64,000 bases of DNA, from contig NZ_JAAKGS010000003.1 of the NCBI RefSeq assembly GCF_011043555.1, forward strand, positions 62,001-126,000, written 5' to 3'. This DNA comes from Sphingobacterium sp. SGR-19 (GTDB lineage: Bacteria; Bacteroidota; Bacteroidia; Sphingobacteriales; Sphingobacteriaceae). Below, one piece after another: positions 1 to 9,096 of this stretch. Within the stretch, counting starts at the first letter, position 1. Each line of letters opens with the position of its first letter. The position numbers and the translations under genes are program-made. The notes below the pieces were generated by a model, which saw nothing but the letters and a program-made list of their open reading frames with translations, did not search any database and had not been told where the DNA came from.

Positions 1-1659
1 GATGGTGTGGTATACTCTGCCCCCGGCGTAAACGAGGAAATTCCAAACGGAAATTCTTCTATATCCGGTAATTTTACGATTGAGGACACAAAAGACTTAG
101 CTAATGTTTTAAAAGCTGGTCGTCTTCCGACTACGGCGAAAATTGTAGAGGAGGCAATAGTTGGCCCGTCACTGGGACAGGCAGCTATTGATGCCGGCGT
201 AAATTCTTCTGTTATTGCTTTAATCGTGGTCATGGCATTCATGGTTGTATATTATAATCGTGCTGGTTTAGCAGCGAATATCGCCGTATTGTTTAACGTA
301 TTCTTCTTGATGGGAATCTTGGCCTCGCTAAACGCGGTACTGACGTTACCTGGTATTGCCGGTATCGTGTTGACCATGGGAACCGCGGTAGACGCCAACG
401 TTTTGATATACGAACGAATCCGAGAAGAACTGGGATTGGGCAAATCCATCCGACAAGCAATTGCCGACGGTTATAAAAATGCCATGCCTTCCATCCTAGA
501 CTCTCAAATAACAACATTCCTCGTAGGTCTTGTATTATTTTTCTTTGGTAGCGGGCCTATCTTAGGATTTGCCACGACGTTGATGATTGGTATCATTACC
601 TCATTGTTTACGTCTATCTTTATTTCTCGCTTGATTTTCGAATACATGTTGTCCAAGGATTGGAAAATATCGGTATCATTTCCTTGGTCTGCAAATACGT
701 TAAAAAATGCAAATTTTAAATTTATTAAAAAACGGAAGCTATATTATGGCATCTCCGTTATCGCTTCTATAATCTCTATTGCGGCAATCCTTACCAAAGG
801 CTTCACGTTAGGCGTTGATTTCAGCGGCGGACGTACCTACACTGTAGCTTATGAAAAAGCGGTTGATTTAGAGGACGTACGTCAAAACCTTGACGAAGTA
901 TTTGGTTTGACAACTGAGGTCAAAACTTTTGGTAGCGAAAATCAAGTTCGCGTTACAACAACATACCATATAGAGGAAACAAGTGATGAAGCGGATGCAG
1001 AAGTATTAGCAAAATTGAACGACGGACTGTCCAAAATTGACGGCAATAGCTACGAGATCCTATCTTCGCAAAAAGTAGGTCCAAGTATCGCAACCGATAT
1101 AAAAGATAGAGCGATATGGTCGGCTGTATTCTCCGTATTAATTATTGCTGGCTATATTTTAGTACGTTTCCAAAAATGGCAGTATTCTATCGGTGCTGCA
1201 ATATCAACTATCCACGATGCGATTATTTTATTGGGTCTTTTCTCTATTTTAGATGGTATTGTTCCATTCTCATTAGATATAGACCAGCATTTCGTGGCAG
1301 CAATCTTAACCGTCATTGCTTATTCCGTAAATGATACGGTAGTTGTATTCGACCGTTTACGGGAATACTTGAATAAACCTTCTGCACACAAGGAAAATTT
1401 TGGTGATACGATTAATAACGCGATCAACTCCACCTTAAGCCGCACCATCATTACATCATTGACCATCATCTTTGTGTTGGCTGTATTGTTTGTTTTTGGT
1501 GGAGAGGTAATCAGAGGATTTTCTTTCGCCATATTAATTGGTATAGTAGTGGGTACTTATTCCTCTATTTTCCTTGCTGCGCCTTCTGTTTATGATCTTA
1601 GGAAAGGCAAAAATGCTGTAGAGCAAAAGCCAGAAAAAGCGAAAGTGATTACTCCCTAG
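1..1659 (+). CDS. secDF: Protein translocase subunit SecDF, C-terminal part (5' truncated)
   Basis: The reading frame is open from the first base, so the gene begins upstream and only about 550 C-terminal residues are visible. SecDF uses the proton gradient to help SecYEG move proteins across the inner membrane. The visible part holds the SecD membrane half, with its signature VDANVLIYERIREE, followed by a second first-periplasmic-domain-like region and the SecF half with its signature AYSVNDTVVVFDRLRE. SecD and SecF are therefore fused in one chain, which is usual in Bacteroidota. Several hydrophobic segments flank each signature. A strong hairpin terminator follows the stop codon. Identification is firm; the N-terminus cannot be judged. 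Confidence 0.96.
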   Translation, partial: DGVVYSAPGVNEEIPNGNSSISGNFTIEDTKDLANVLKAGRLPTTAKIVEEAIVGPSLGQAAIDAGVNSSVIALIVVMAFMVVYYNRAGLAANIAVLFNVFFLMGILASLNAVLTLPGIAGIVLTMGTAVDANVLIYERIREELGLGKSIRQAIADGYKNAMPSILDSQITTFLVGLVLFFFGSGPILGFATTLMIGIITSLFTSIFISRLIFEYMLSKDWKISVSFPWSANTLKNANFKFIKKRKLYYGISVIASIISIAAILTKGFTLGVDFSGGRTYTVAYEKAVDLEDVRQNLDEVFGLTTEVKTFGSENQVRVTTTYHIEETSDEADAEVLAKLNDGLSKIDGNSYEILSSQKVGPSIATDIKDRAIWSAVFSVLIIAGYILVRFQKWQYSIGAAISTIHDAIILLGLFSILDGIVPFSLDIDQHFVAAILTVIAYSVNDTVVVFDRLREYLNKPSAHKENFGDTINNAINSTLSRTIITSLTIIFVLAVLFVFGGEVIRGFSFAILIGIVVGTYSSIFLAAPSVYDLRKGKNAVEQKPEKAKVITP

Positions 1660-1686
1660 CATATACAACTATCTTGTTAACGACTC

Positions 1687-1719
1687 AAAAGGCTTCTAAT
1701 TGTCAGAAGCCTTTTTTTT
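1687..1719 (+). terminator. Rho-independent terminator of secDF
   Basis: An 11-bp stem (AAAAGGCTTCT with AGAAGCCTTTT, loop AATTGTC) is followed by a run of T on the plus strand, 28 bases after the secDF stop. Confidence 0.85.
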
Positions 1720-1757
1720 AACTCATCATTTTATCATCATTTAATCATTTCGACTAG

Positions 1758-1785
1758 TTGATTGACACAATTTTTCCTAGCTTTG
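1758..1785 (+). promoter_or_regulatory. Bacteroidota-type promoter for the thioredoxin-like lipoprotein/gapA pair
   Basis: TTG at 1758-1760, a 17-base spacer and TAGCTTTG at 1778-1785 match the TTG/N17-23/TAnnTTTG pattern of this phylum. The start codon at 1807 lies 21 bases past the element. An in-frame start at 1762 would lie inside the promoter, which argues for 1807. Confidence 0.6.
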
Positions 1786-1806
1786 GTGCGCAAATATAAT
1801 TGTAGA

Positions 1807-2400
1807 ATGAAATTTTTGATCACTAGTATCGCTATCAGCACATGCGCCTTATTCAGTGCATGCCAGTCTAACAACAATGATGCAGGAAATGCACAGCATA
1901 CGACAGACCACCAAGTGGACCAACACGAACGACAAGCCGCTACAACCTCACAGCCAATCGTACCCATGGCAAAAGAACCTGCTAAGCAGTTGCCGGACTT
2001 TAAATTCTACAAAGTCAAGTCAGGGATAGGATTTACGAATGAGGATATACCTGCCAACAGAAATACGGTATTTATCCTTTTCGATCCAAGTTGTGGTCAT
2101 TGTCAACAAGAGACTGGACTTTTAGCTAAGAATTATGAAAAACTAAAAGACGTCAACCTGTATTTCATTTCCATGAATGATCCTTCACTTATGGCTTCAT
2201 TTCTGGAAACTTTCGCCAAAGGGCTTGTCGACAAACCGAATGTCGAAGTGTTGTATGATAGAAACCAAGAATTTATTCAAAAATTCCATGTGCCTGCACA
2301 ATTTCCAGCAAATTACATATACGGGGCAAACGGTGCTTTGAAAAATAACTGGGACGGAGAAAAGGATATTGATTTTGTCATAGCTGAGTTTATAAAATAA
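1807..2400 (+). CDS. Thioredoxin-like (TlpA/AhpC-TSA fold) lipoprotein
   Basis: A 197-residue predicted lipoprotein. The first 19 residues form a signal peptide with lipobox LFSAC (Cys19), followed by a Gln/Asn/His-rich linker and a thioredoxin-like domain with the redox motif C-G-H-C at residues 96-99 inside FDPSCGHCQQET. It probably acts as a membrane-anchored thiol-disulfide exchanger on the periplasmic side. The start at 1807 is preferred over the in-frame start at 1762 because it gives a clean signal peptide and lies after the promoter. Its stop codon overlaps the gapA start by one base, so the two are probably cotranscribed. The substrate is unknown. Confidence 0.8.
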   Translation: MKFLITSIAISTCALFSACQSNNNDAGNAQHTTDHQVDQHERQAATTSQPIVPMAKEPAKQLPDFKFYKVKSGIGFTNEDIPANRNTVFILFDPSCGHCQQETGLLAKNYEKLKDVNLYFISMNDPSLMASFLETFAKGLVDKPNVEVLYDRNQEFIQKFHVPAQFPANYIYGANGALKNNWDGEKDIDFVIAEFIK

Positions 2401-3431
2401 TGAATGTAGCGATAAACGGCTTTGGGAGGATTGGGCGCAATACGTTACGCAATATCTATCGCCGAGGGCTCCAAAAGGAAATCAGAATTGTTGCTATCAA
2501 CGATTTGACCGATACTGCTACGTTAGCCCATTTGCTAAAATATGACTCCGTCCATGGACCATTCCCATTTACAGTTCATCATGATGCAGAGCATCTTTAT
2601 GTCGGGGATCAATCTATCAAAGTATTAAAAGAAAAAGATCCTTTACAGCTCCCTTGGAGTGTAATGAGCGTCGATATGGTGATCGAGTCAACGGGTGTTT
2701 TTACCAGTAGAGAAAAAGCCTCTTTACATTTGAAAGCCGGCGCGACACAAACTATCATATCAGCTCCTTCACCCGACAAAGAAGTTCCGACTGTCGTTTT
2801 GGGTGTCAACGATCTGACATTTGATTGGCAGACTCCCCTATTTTCAAACGCCTCCTGTACCACCAATAATGTCGCTCCTTTGGTGAAGATTTTGGATGAG
2901 AATTGGGGCATTAATGATGGCTACATTACTACTGTACATTCGATGACAGGAGATCAAAATCTACACGATGCTCCTCATAGGGACTTACGTAGGGCACGCG
3001 CAGCATCCTCATCGATTATACCGACAACAACAGGTGCTGCAAAAGCAATTACCAATGTGTTCCCGCATCTAGAGGGAAAACTGGGGGGGGCAGGTATACG
3101 CGTTCCTGTGCTCAATGGTTCATTAACCGATTTTACCTGTACGCTAAAGAAACAGACAACAGTAGAAGAAATCAACACTAAATTTAGAGAAGCGGCAGTA
3201 GACTCCTTAAAAGGCATTCTTTGTTATACAGAAGATCCTATTGTCTCTGTAGACATCATCAATAATCCATATTCTTGTATTTTTGATGCACAGCTTACTT
3301 CCATTGTTGGCGGATTAGTAAAAGTCGTAGGGTGGTATGATAATGAGTTTGGGTATTCCAATAGATTGGTGGATTTATTGGTTAAAGTTCACCTAATACC
3401 CCAATACCAAACAATGCAAAATCATATTTAA
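2400..3431 (+). CDS. gap: Glyceraldehyde-3-phosphate dehydrogenase, type I
   Basis: A 343-residue cytoplasmic enzyme for the phosphorylating oxidation of glyceraldehyde 3-phosphate in glycolysis or its reverse. The N-terminal Rossmann motif is INGFGRIGRN. The catalytic region SNASCTTNN places the nucleophile at Cys153 and the base at His180 (TTVHSMTGDQN). The phosphate-binding segment is TTTGAAKAI. The start overlaps the stop of the upstream lipoprotein gene by one base. The last 50 bases overlap the end of the convergent TIGR02757 gene. The GDQN and DLRRARA segments resemble GapB-like members, so this may be one of two GAPDH genes and could favour gluconeogenesis; that is inference. Confidence 0.95.
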   Translation: MNVAINGFGRIGRNTLRNIYRRGLQKEIRIVAINDLTDTATLAHLLKYDSVHGPFPFTVHHDAEHLYVGDQSIKVLKEKDPLQLPWSVMSVDMVIESTGVFTSREKASLHLKAGATQTIISAPSPDKEVPTVVLGVNDLTFDWQTPLFSNASCTTNNVAPLVKILDENWGINDGYITTVHSMTGDQNLHDAPHRDLRRARAASSSIIPTTTGAAKAITNVFPHLEGKLGGAGIRVPVLNGSLTDFTCTLKKQTTVEEINTKFREAAVDSLKGILCYTEDPIVSVDIINNPYSCIFDAQLTSIVGGLVKVVGWYDNEFGYSNRLVDLLVKVHLIPQYQTMQNHI

Positions 3432-4158
3432 CGGGATCTTCAGGATCGAAGCGCTTTAAATTTTCCGTCAATTCTACAGCGGTTTTCCAATTCACCTTAT
3501 CGGACGTAATCAATCCGAATTTACGGGCAACGCGTTCTACATGAACATCACAGGGACAGATAAGATCACGGGGTTTTATTCGATTCCATATACCAAAATC
3601 TACACCTTTATCGTCTTGGCGAACCATCCAGCGCAGGAACATATTTAAACGTTTGCAGCTGGATTTTTGCATAGGAGAACTGATATGTTTTTTGGTACGA
3701 ATGGGATGATCGGGTAACGAGAAAAAATAAGCTTTAAATTCATTCAGGCTTCGCTCCATCGAAAAAGGTTTATTCAATTGATTACCAATTAGAAAAGCAT
3801 CTTCTAATGAAGCGAAATGGCGGTAATGGAATTGCAAAAAAGAAACAAAATATAACAAATCGGTATCATTAAAAGTACGGTGCTTGAATCCTAAAAGGTT
3901 TTTCAAGTCCTCTTCTTTATGTCCTATGATGAATTCCGAAGGCTGTCCGCCAAACCGTTCGATTAATTCTGTGCATTTATTAATAATGGTTTTGCGCTGC
4001 CCCCAAGCTAAAATAGCGGCGAAGAAACCCATAATCTCGATGTCCTGCTTCTTGGCAAACAAATGAGGAATACATATCGGGTCATTTTCAATAAATGCAG
4101 GCTGGTTAAAGGACGCTACTTTGTCGTTTAAAAATTGCTTCATGTCGAAGTCTGCCAT
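3382..4158 (-). CDS. TIGR02757 family protein (DUF2400)
   Basis: A 258-residue protein with the hallmarks of the TIGR02757/DUF2400 family, which is common in Bacteroidota and has no settled function. The recognisable segments are IMGFFAAILAWGQRKTI, the mid-region RWMVRQDDKGVDFGIW and DLICPCDVHVERVARKFGL, and the C-terminal FDPEDPVKYDFALFGIGV. There is no signal peptide or membrane segment. The helical build and the PCDVH segment recall helix-hairpin-helix DNA glycosylases, but that is only an impression. It converges on gap with 50 shared bases, so both C-termini are encoded by the same DNA. Confidence 0.85.
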   Translation of the reverse strand: MADFDMKQFLNDKVASFNQPAFIENDPICIPHLFAKKQDIEIMGFFAAILAWGQRKTIINKCTELIERFGGQPSEFIIGHKEEDLKNLLGFKHRTFNDTDLLYFVSFLQFHYRHFASLEDAFLIGNQLNKPFSMERSLNEFKAYFFSLPDHPIRTKKHISSPMQKSSCKRLNMFLRWMVRQDDKGVDFGIWNRIKPRDLICPCDVHVERVARKFGLITSDKVNWKTAVELTENLKRFDPEDPVKYDFALFGIGVLGEL

Positions 4159-4227
4159 GTGCTTGATATCTATGTTCTAATTTGTATATAAAGATACCCT
4201 TTTCACAAATACACGCAATAATTTAAA

Positions 4228-4235
4228 TACCTTTG
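4228..4235 (+). promoter_or_regulatory. -7 promoter element upstream of rlmF
   Basis: TACCTTTG fits TAnnTTTG, 17 bases before the rlmF start. No clear -33 TTG is seen at the expected distance. Confidence 0.45.
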
Positions 4236-4252
4236 CATTAAATTACAAGTAT

Positions 4253-5158
4253 ATGGATTCTAAAAAGAAGAAGAACGTATTGCATCCCAGAAATATACAT
4301 CAATCCGGTTATGATTTTCCTCAGCTAACAGAAGCAAATCGGGGATTTAAAGATTATATCATCGAAACTGAATTTGGTACGGTATCGATCGATTTTGCTA
4401 ACCCGAAAGCAGTCATTGAGCTCAATAAAGCACTCTTAAAAGCTTACTATAACATACAAAACTGGTCTATTCTGAAAAATAGCCTCTGCCCTCCTATTCC
4501 AGGGCGAGCAGACTATATACACTATGTTGCCGACCTTCTTGCAGCTGATAACGACGGTGTTATCCCAACCGGGGCTCAAATAAATGTTTTGGATATCGGA
4601 ACAGGATCTTCCGTCATCTATCCTATTTTGGGCGAACGGACATACGGCTGGAAATTCCTAGGAACTGATATCGACATTGCTGCACTCAATCATGCGCGCT
4701 CTTTAGTCAAAACCAATGAGGGATTGTCGCGGAAGATCGTATTTCAACTGCAGGAAAACCGGGAACACATTTTCGAGGGTATTTTGAACAAAGAAGATTA
4801 TTTCGATCTAGTAGTTTGCAATCCTCCCTTTTTTGCTTCGCGGGAAGAAAATTGGCAAAAAACGACCAAAAAATTTCACAATGTACATAAAGGTGAAGAA
4901 GCGCTTCCGGTACAAAACTTTGGTGGACATCCCAACGAGCTCTGGTGCAAAGGTGGTGAAAGAAAATTTGTACGCGATATGATAAACGAGAGTATGCGAT
5001 TCAAAAAACAACTAGGTTGGACTACAAGCTTGGTTTCTAATAAAGAAAACTTAAAACCCCTTGTCGCCACGTTGGAATACAACAAAGCATCCCAAGTGGA
5101 AGTCATCAACATGATGCAAGGACAAAAGGCTATCCGTATTTTAGCATGGAAATGGTAG
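4253..5158 (+). CDS. rlmF: 23S rRNA (adenine(1618)-N(6))-methyltransferase RlmF
   Basis: A 301-residue class I methyltransferase close to the usual length of RlmF. RlmF transfers a methyl group from SAM to N6 of A1618 in 23S rRNA. The N-terminal HPRN-x-HQSGYDFPQL segment is typical of the family. The SAM-binding motif LDIGTGSS lies near residue 117, and the N6-adenine motif NPPFF near residue 187. It stands alone, convergent with the nfeD-like gene with only 16 bases between the stops. It is probably transcribed from the TACCTTTG element just upstream. Confidence 0.93.
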   Translation: MDSKKKKNVLHPRNIHQSGYDFPQLTEANRGFKDYIIETEFGTVSIDFANPKAVIELNKALLKAYYNIQNWSILKNSLCPPIPGRADYIHYVADLLAADNDGVIPTGAQINVLDIGTGSSVIYPILGERTYGWKFLGTDIDIAALNHARSLVKTNEGLSRKIVFQLQENREHIFEGILNKEDYFDLVVCNPPFFASREENWQKTTKKFHNVHKGEEALPVQNFGGHPNELWCKGGERKFVRDMINESMRFKKQLGWTTSLVSNKENLKPLVATLEYNKASQVEVINMMQGQKAIRILAWKW

Positions 5159-5174
5159 TGTAGAGCTTAGGCGC

Positions 5175-6539
5175 CTACACTTCACTTTTTACCGGCTTAT
5201 CCCTTAACTTCCGCACGAAAAGACTATAGTTTTCATGTTTTTCAACATATATCTCTTCTCCTACATCGATAAAACCGTCTAGTGCAACGGCATCGTACCA
5301 CACGCCATCAATCTCAATTTTACCAGCTGGTCTTAGAACCGTCCGAGCAATACCATTTTTATAAAGCAGATTCGTTTTCTGTGGAGAAGACGTATATCCC
5401 ACATCAGCTTTTTGTTCGTCTTGGAGTACCAATCGCTTAAAGGCAGAAGACCTTAGGATATTTTTCCCGAAAATAACCATTAAGATAATAGAGAGCACCA
5501 TTGCTCCTGTTACAATTAAAAATGACTCCATCAATAATCCTGGTTTGGCTAATTTAAAATCAAAAAAGTTATTGTCTACCATAGAGAAAGCAAGACCACA
5601 CAATATACATATTATACCTAATATGCCTGCAATACCAAATCCGGGTATAACAAATATCTCTAACAGCAGCAGCGCGACGCCCACGATAAATATCGCAATT
5701 TCCCAATGATCAGCTAATCCCTGCAAATACAGTGGCGCAAAAAACAACACACCGCATATAATAGCGACCACGAGTGCAAAACCGATCCCAGGCGTTTGTA
5801 ACTCAAAATAAATACCTCCAATGAGCCCTAGTATTAAGAAACCACTGACCATTGGATTAATTAAAAAAGAAATAATACGGTCCACTACGGTAACTTGGTG
5901 CTGCACTACCTCAAGATTACCTTTTTCAATTTGTTTGTAGACTTCGCCTACATCACCTACGACGGCCCGAACAATACCTGACTTCACACCTTCTGAAGCC
6001 GTTAGTGTCAACAGCTTACCATCAGGTTTCAATTGAGGGATGGAAACTTCGGGATCTACAAACGCTTCCGCTATTTTGGGATCACGTCCTTTCGCCTCCG
6101 CCGTAGCACGCATCAACCCGCGCATATAAGATTGATATTTTTCCGGCATAATCTCCCCGCTTTGGTTGACAACGCTCGCCGCCCCCATACTTCCCCCTTT
6201 TTGCATAAAAATCTCATCCGAGGCCAATGAAATCAGCGCTCCTGCCGAAGCGGCATTGTTGTTGATGTACACCACCGTATGCATAGTGGAGCCTAAAAGC
6301 TTAGTACGTATGGAATCCGCAAAATTTACCGCTCCGCCAAATGTATTCAATTCTATTAAAAACGTCTCAGCTTGGAGCTCTATTGCTTTCTGATGCGCCA
6401 AATTGACGGTTCGCCATGCGTTTGGGCCAATATTTTCTTTGATATCCACTTTATATATCTTTTGTGCCGATGCTACAGAAAGCATAACACAAAAAGTTAA
6501 AAGAAAAGCAAAAAAGGATTTCGTAATTTTGTTCATCAT
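5175..6539 (-). CDS. NfeD-family membrane-bound serine protease (ClpP class)
   Basis: A 454-residue protein with a signal peptide (cleavage near the ASAQ at residues 23-26), a ClpP/SppA-like protease domain (about 30-220) and a C-terminal NfeD part of four or five membrane segments (about 225-370) ending in an OB-fold-like soluble domain. The NNNAASAGALISLASDEI segment carries the expected catalytic Ser, and the following GGSMGAASVV segment is conserved. Full-length members of this family (such as archaeal 1510-N) cleave stomatin-type partners and are thought to act in membrane quality control. No stomatin gene is adjacent here. It is divergent from the DUF4905-like gene with 23 bases between starts. 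Confidence 0.88.
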   Translation of the reverse strand: MMNKITKSFFAFLLTFCVMLSVASAQKIYKVDIKENIGPNAWRTVNLAHQKAIELQAETFLIELNTFGGAVNFADSIRTKLLGSTMHTVVYINNNAASAGALISLASDEIFMQKGGSMGAASVVNQSGEIMPEKYQSYMRGLMRATAEAKGRDPKIAEAFVDPEVSIPQLKPDGKLLTLTASEGVKSGIVRAVVGDVGEVYKQIEKGNLEVVQHQVTVVDRIISFLINPMVSGFLILGLIGGIYFELQTPGIGFALVVAIICGVLFFAPLYLQGLADHWEIAIFIVGVALLLLEIFVIPGFGIAGILGIICILCGLAFSMVDNNFFDFKLAKPGLLMESFLIVTGAMVLSIILMVIFGKNILRSSAFKRLVLQDEQKADVGYTSSPQKTNLLYKNGIARTVLRPAGKIEIDGVWYDAVALDGFIDVGEEIYVEKHENYSLFVRKLRDKPVKSEV

Positions 6540-6562
6540 GAATTCATATTCTTGCGATAGTA

Positions 6563-7309
6563 ATGACTAAATATACGACATTTAAAGCATTTGAAAAAAA
6601 CTTTCCTTATCAAATATGGAAAATTGTTGCAGATGCAGCCTCCCGACAAATCGCGGTTGAACTCCGTGACAACGAGACGACGTGCGCCGTACTTTATGTC
6701 TTTGATTTTGAAGGGAAAGAGATGCTAGTAAATAAACAAATAGATGAGAAAGAATGGACATTGGAGGCTATCCAACATCATACCATCATTCTGAAACGTG
6801 TTGGTGACACAAAACCAGTGAAAGAGGGTATTTTATTTTTAGATATAGCAGGCACTCCCCGACGTCTATGGCAAGAATACACTTGGGTAGATACCTACCA
6901 CGGTGTTATCAAAATGAGGCATCGTAATTTCCAAAGTGGTTTTGAAGAATATATCGATATAGAAACACTGAAAAAGACTTCTGAGGCAAGAAGAATGCAA
7001 GACTATTCCAGTGCGATCAAAATGCCTGTTCCTTATAGCGGTCCCTTACCTTCCTATCTACTGCACTCGGCTATACAAGATCTGCCTTGGATCAGCCGTT
7101 CAGCAGATCGTATACTTTGGTCATATCACATCAAGGAGAATGACCATTATCGTTTAAACCTTGCTATCGCCGATACATCCAATTTATTATGGACACAATC
7201 TCTATTATCGGATATGCCCAAGATGATTCCACAGCCCTACTTTCAAATAGAAAATCAAATATTTTTAATGTCATATAATAAACGGAAAATTGTTTCGTAT
7301 TTAGTATAA
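6563..7309 (+). CDS. DUF4905-like protein of unknown function
   Basis: A 248-residue soluble protein without a signal peptide. From memory it resembles the Bacteroidota family DUF4905; I could not verify this. The visible content is repeated short beta-rich segments, many Trp/Tyr residues and short blocks such as ILWSYHIKEND, which suggests a beta-propeller-like or beta-sandwich fold. It is followed after 10 bases by the LysM/DPBB protein gene and then udk, so the three genes probably form an operon. No catalytic motif is evident. Confidence 0.6.
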   Translation: MTKYTTFKAFEKNFPYQIWKIVADAASRQIAVELRDNETTCAVLYVFDFEGKEMLVNKQIDEKEWTLEAIQHHTIILKRVGDTKPVKEGILFLDIAGTPRRLWQEYTWVDTYHGVIKMRHRNFQSGFEEYIDIETLKKTSEARRMQDYSSAIKMPVPYSGPLPSYLLHSAIQDLPWISRSADRILWSYHIKENDHYRLNLAIADTSNLLWTQSLLSDMPKMIPQPYFQIENQIFLMSYNKRKIVSYLV

Positions 7310-7319
7310 TTGTAAATAT

Positions 7320-8240
7320 ATGGGAAAAACAAAAGCTTTTTCGACCACTATAAAATTAGGTGTCATGGGGATATTATGCGCCCCCCTTTTTTTGATAGCC
7401 AAATCTGTTGATTATAACGTTAATGAACCCTTTACGGTATCCATTGCACCAGATTCAGTCGGTATGGAAGTCGTAAACGGTGAAATAAATATTATCCACC
7501 GTATTGAGCGAAAAGAAACATATTATGCGTTGAGCCGTCGATATAATATTCCGGTAAATCGTATTATGGAAGTGAACAATAAAAAGAGTCTTAGACCCGG
7601 CGATACGGTAAAAGTTCCGACTGGCCGACAAGAAGTTCCGTCAACAGTAATTTCTTCATCCACTCCTGCCAAGAAAGACCAACAGCAGGGACAACCTAAA
7701 GTGTTAACTGCATATAAAGTGGGGAAGAGTGAAACCTTGTACGCAATCTCCAGAAGATTTGGCACGACCGTGGAGGCCATCAAAAAAATGAATGAACTTC
7801 GGTCGGACTCTCTTCGGAAGGGTATCACCTTAAAAATTCCCAATGCAGATTATCGGGAGCCCATTCCAAAAGCTCCAGAACAGCCTATCGCTATCGATAC
7901 ATCATCCGCAACCGAATTAACACCGGAGCAGATCATTGCAGCAAATCGATACGGTATCCGTGAAAAACAAGAAAAAGGCATCGGTGTTTGGATCAATGAT
8001 CTCGAAACGGATGGTCAAAGTAACCTCGCTCTTCATAAAACCGCTCCTATCGGCACCATCTTAAAAATCACCAATCCAATGACACGGAATGTTACATACG
8101 CAAAAGTAGTGGGAAAATTCACAGACACATCGGAAACAAAAGATGCCATTGTGGTGCTATCAAAATCAGCTGCTGCTTATATCGGTGCGCTTGATAGAAG
8201 ATTTTTGATTGAAATAGCGTATGGAGTACCTTTACGGTAA
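7320..8240 (+). CDS. LysM protein with C-terminal RlpA-like double-psi barrel
   Basis: A 306-residue exported protein. An N-terminal hydrophobic segment (about 11-28) is a signal peptide or anchor. Two LysM peptidoglycan-binding repeats follow (about 58-100, with YYALSRRYNIP; and about 137-176, with LYAISRRFGTT). They are separated by a low-complexity linker and followed by an RlpA/DPBB-like domain (about 210-306, with GIGVWINDLE and ALHKTAPIGTILKI). It probably binds the cell wall. Whether the C-terminal domain is an active lytic transglycosylase cannot be judged. It sits between the DUF4905-like gene and udk with short gaps. Confidence 0.8.
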   Translation: MGKTKAFSTTIKLGVMGILCAPLFLIAKSVDYNVNEPFTVSIAPDSVGMEVVNGEINIIHRIERKETYYALSRRYNIPVNRIMEVNNKKSLRPGDTVKVPTGRQEVPSTVISSSTPAKKDQQQGQPKVLTAYKVGKSETLYAISRRFGTTVEAIKKMNELRSDSLRKGITLKIPNADYREPIPKAPEQPIAIDTSSATELTPEQIIAANRYGIREKQEKGIGVWINDLETDGQSNLALHKTAPIGTILKITNPMTRNVTYAKVVGKFTDTSETKDAIVVLSKSAAAYIGALDRRFLIEIAYGVPLR

Positions 8241-8262
8241 TTAAATTCAATAAGGTATATAG

Positions 8263-8886
8263 ATGGACAAACCATATGTTATCGGTATCGCGGGCAGCAG
8301 CGGATCAGGTAAAACATTCTTTCTGAAACGCTTTCTTGATCATTTTCAACCCGATCAAGTCACCCTTATTTCTCAAGACGACTATTATATTCCTGCAAAT
8401 ACCAAAACAAAGGAAGAAAACCGTTTATATAATTTTGACCAGCCTACCGCTATTAATCGAGAATCTTTCTTTCACGATATAAAACAGCTTTTCGGTGGAC
8501 ATACCGTTTATCGGCAGGAGTATACCTTTAATAATCCCGACATTACCCCTAAAATTCTCGAAATTAAACCAGCTCCGATTCTTATTGTAGAGGGATTGTT
8601 TATTTTTCATTATGAGGAGGTGAATGAGCTATTGGATTATCGAATTTTTCTCGATGCAGAAGAATCTGTTGCACTGGAAAGAAGGCTGCGACGAGATCTT
8701 ATCGAAAGAGGATATGATCACGACGATGTTATGTACAAATGGATAAATCATGTCGTGCCAGCCTATGAACAATATTTAGTTCCGTTTAAATCAATATGCG
8801 ATTTGGTTATTATCAATAATACCGACGACCCCAAAATCATCGATGAAGCTGCGCGTGAAATTTCGGTTGAACTTAAAATTATTTAA
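8263..8886 (+). CDS. udk: Uridine kinase
   Basis: A 207-residue P-loop kinase that phosphorylates uridine and cytidine in pyrimidine salvage. The Walker A motif is GSSGSGKT at residues 11-18. Other family features are SQDDYY (about 38-43), FDQPTAINRESF (about 59-70), the VEGLFIFH strand and the lid-region RRLRRDL. The length matches the family. It is the last gene of the probable DUF4905-like/LysM/udk operon, 22 bases after the LysM gene. Confidence 0.9.
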   Translation: MDKPYVIGIAGSSGSGKTFFLKRFLDHFQPDQVTLISQDDYYIPANTKTKEENRLYNFDQPTAINRESFFHDIKQLFGGHTVYRQEYTFNNPDITPKILEIKPAPILIVEGLFIFHYEEVNELLDYRIFLDAEESVALERRLRRDLIERGYDHDDVMYKWINHVVPAYEQYLVPFKSICDLVIINNTDDPKIIDEAAREISVELKII

Positions 8887-8902
8887 ATTCAATCTAAACA
8901 AT

Positions 8903-8910
8903 TATCTTTG
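8903..8910 (+). promoter_or_regulatory. -7 promoter element of the small Cys/Lys-rich protein gene
   Basis: TATCTTTG is an exact TAnnTTTG match 20 bases upstream of the ATG at 8931. It suggests the small gene has its own transcript besides readthrough from udk. Confidence 0.45.
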
Positions 8911-8930
8911 TACCTGAGATGGAGAAGATA

Positions 8931-9086
8931 ATGAACTCGTTATTTTATATAGAAGATGGGAATTCCTTTTTTGACGAAATAAAAAAGGGAATAAACAGCA
9001 ACCCAGATTTGGGATGTTGTGTCTTTAAAAAATGCTGTAAAAAATACAAACGGGGCAAACGTTGCAAGAAATGTCCGAAACGATAA
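8931..9086 (+). CDS. Small Cys/Lys-rich basic protein (51 residues)
   Basis: A short ORF directly after udk encodes 51 residues, starting MNSLLFYIEDGNSFFDE. The C-terminal half is strongly basic and cysteine-rich: a CC pair, then KKCCKKYKRGKR, then CKKCPKR at the end, giving six Cys in about 20 residues. The pattern suggests a metal-binding knuckle or a nucleic-acid-binding tail. An in-frame ATG at 8919 would add four residues, but 8931 lies at a better distance from the TATCTTTG element. I do not recognise a characterised family; I have an unverified impression that similar small ORFs occur in relatives. Confidence 0.6.
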   Translation: MNSLFYIEDGNSFFDEIKKGINSNPDLGCCVFKKCCKKYKRGKRCKKCPKR

Positions 9087-9096
9087 TTTTTGCGCA

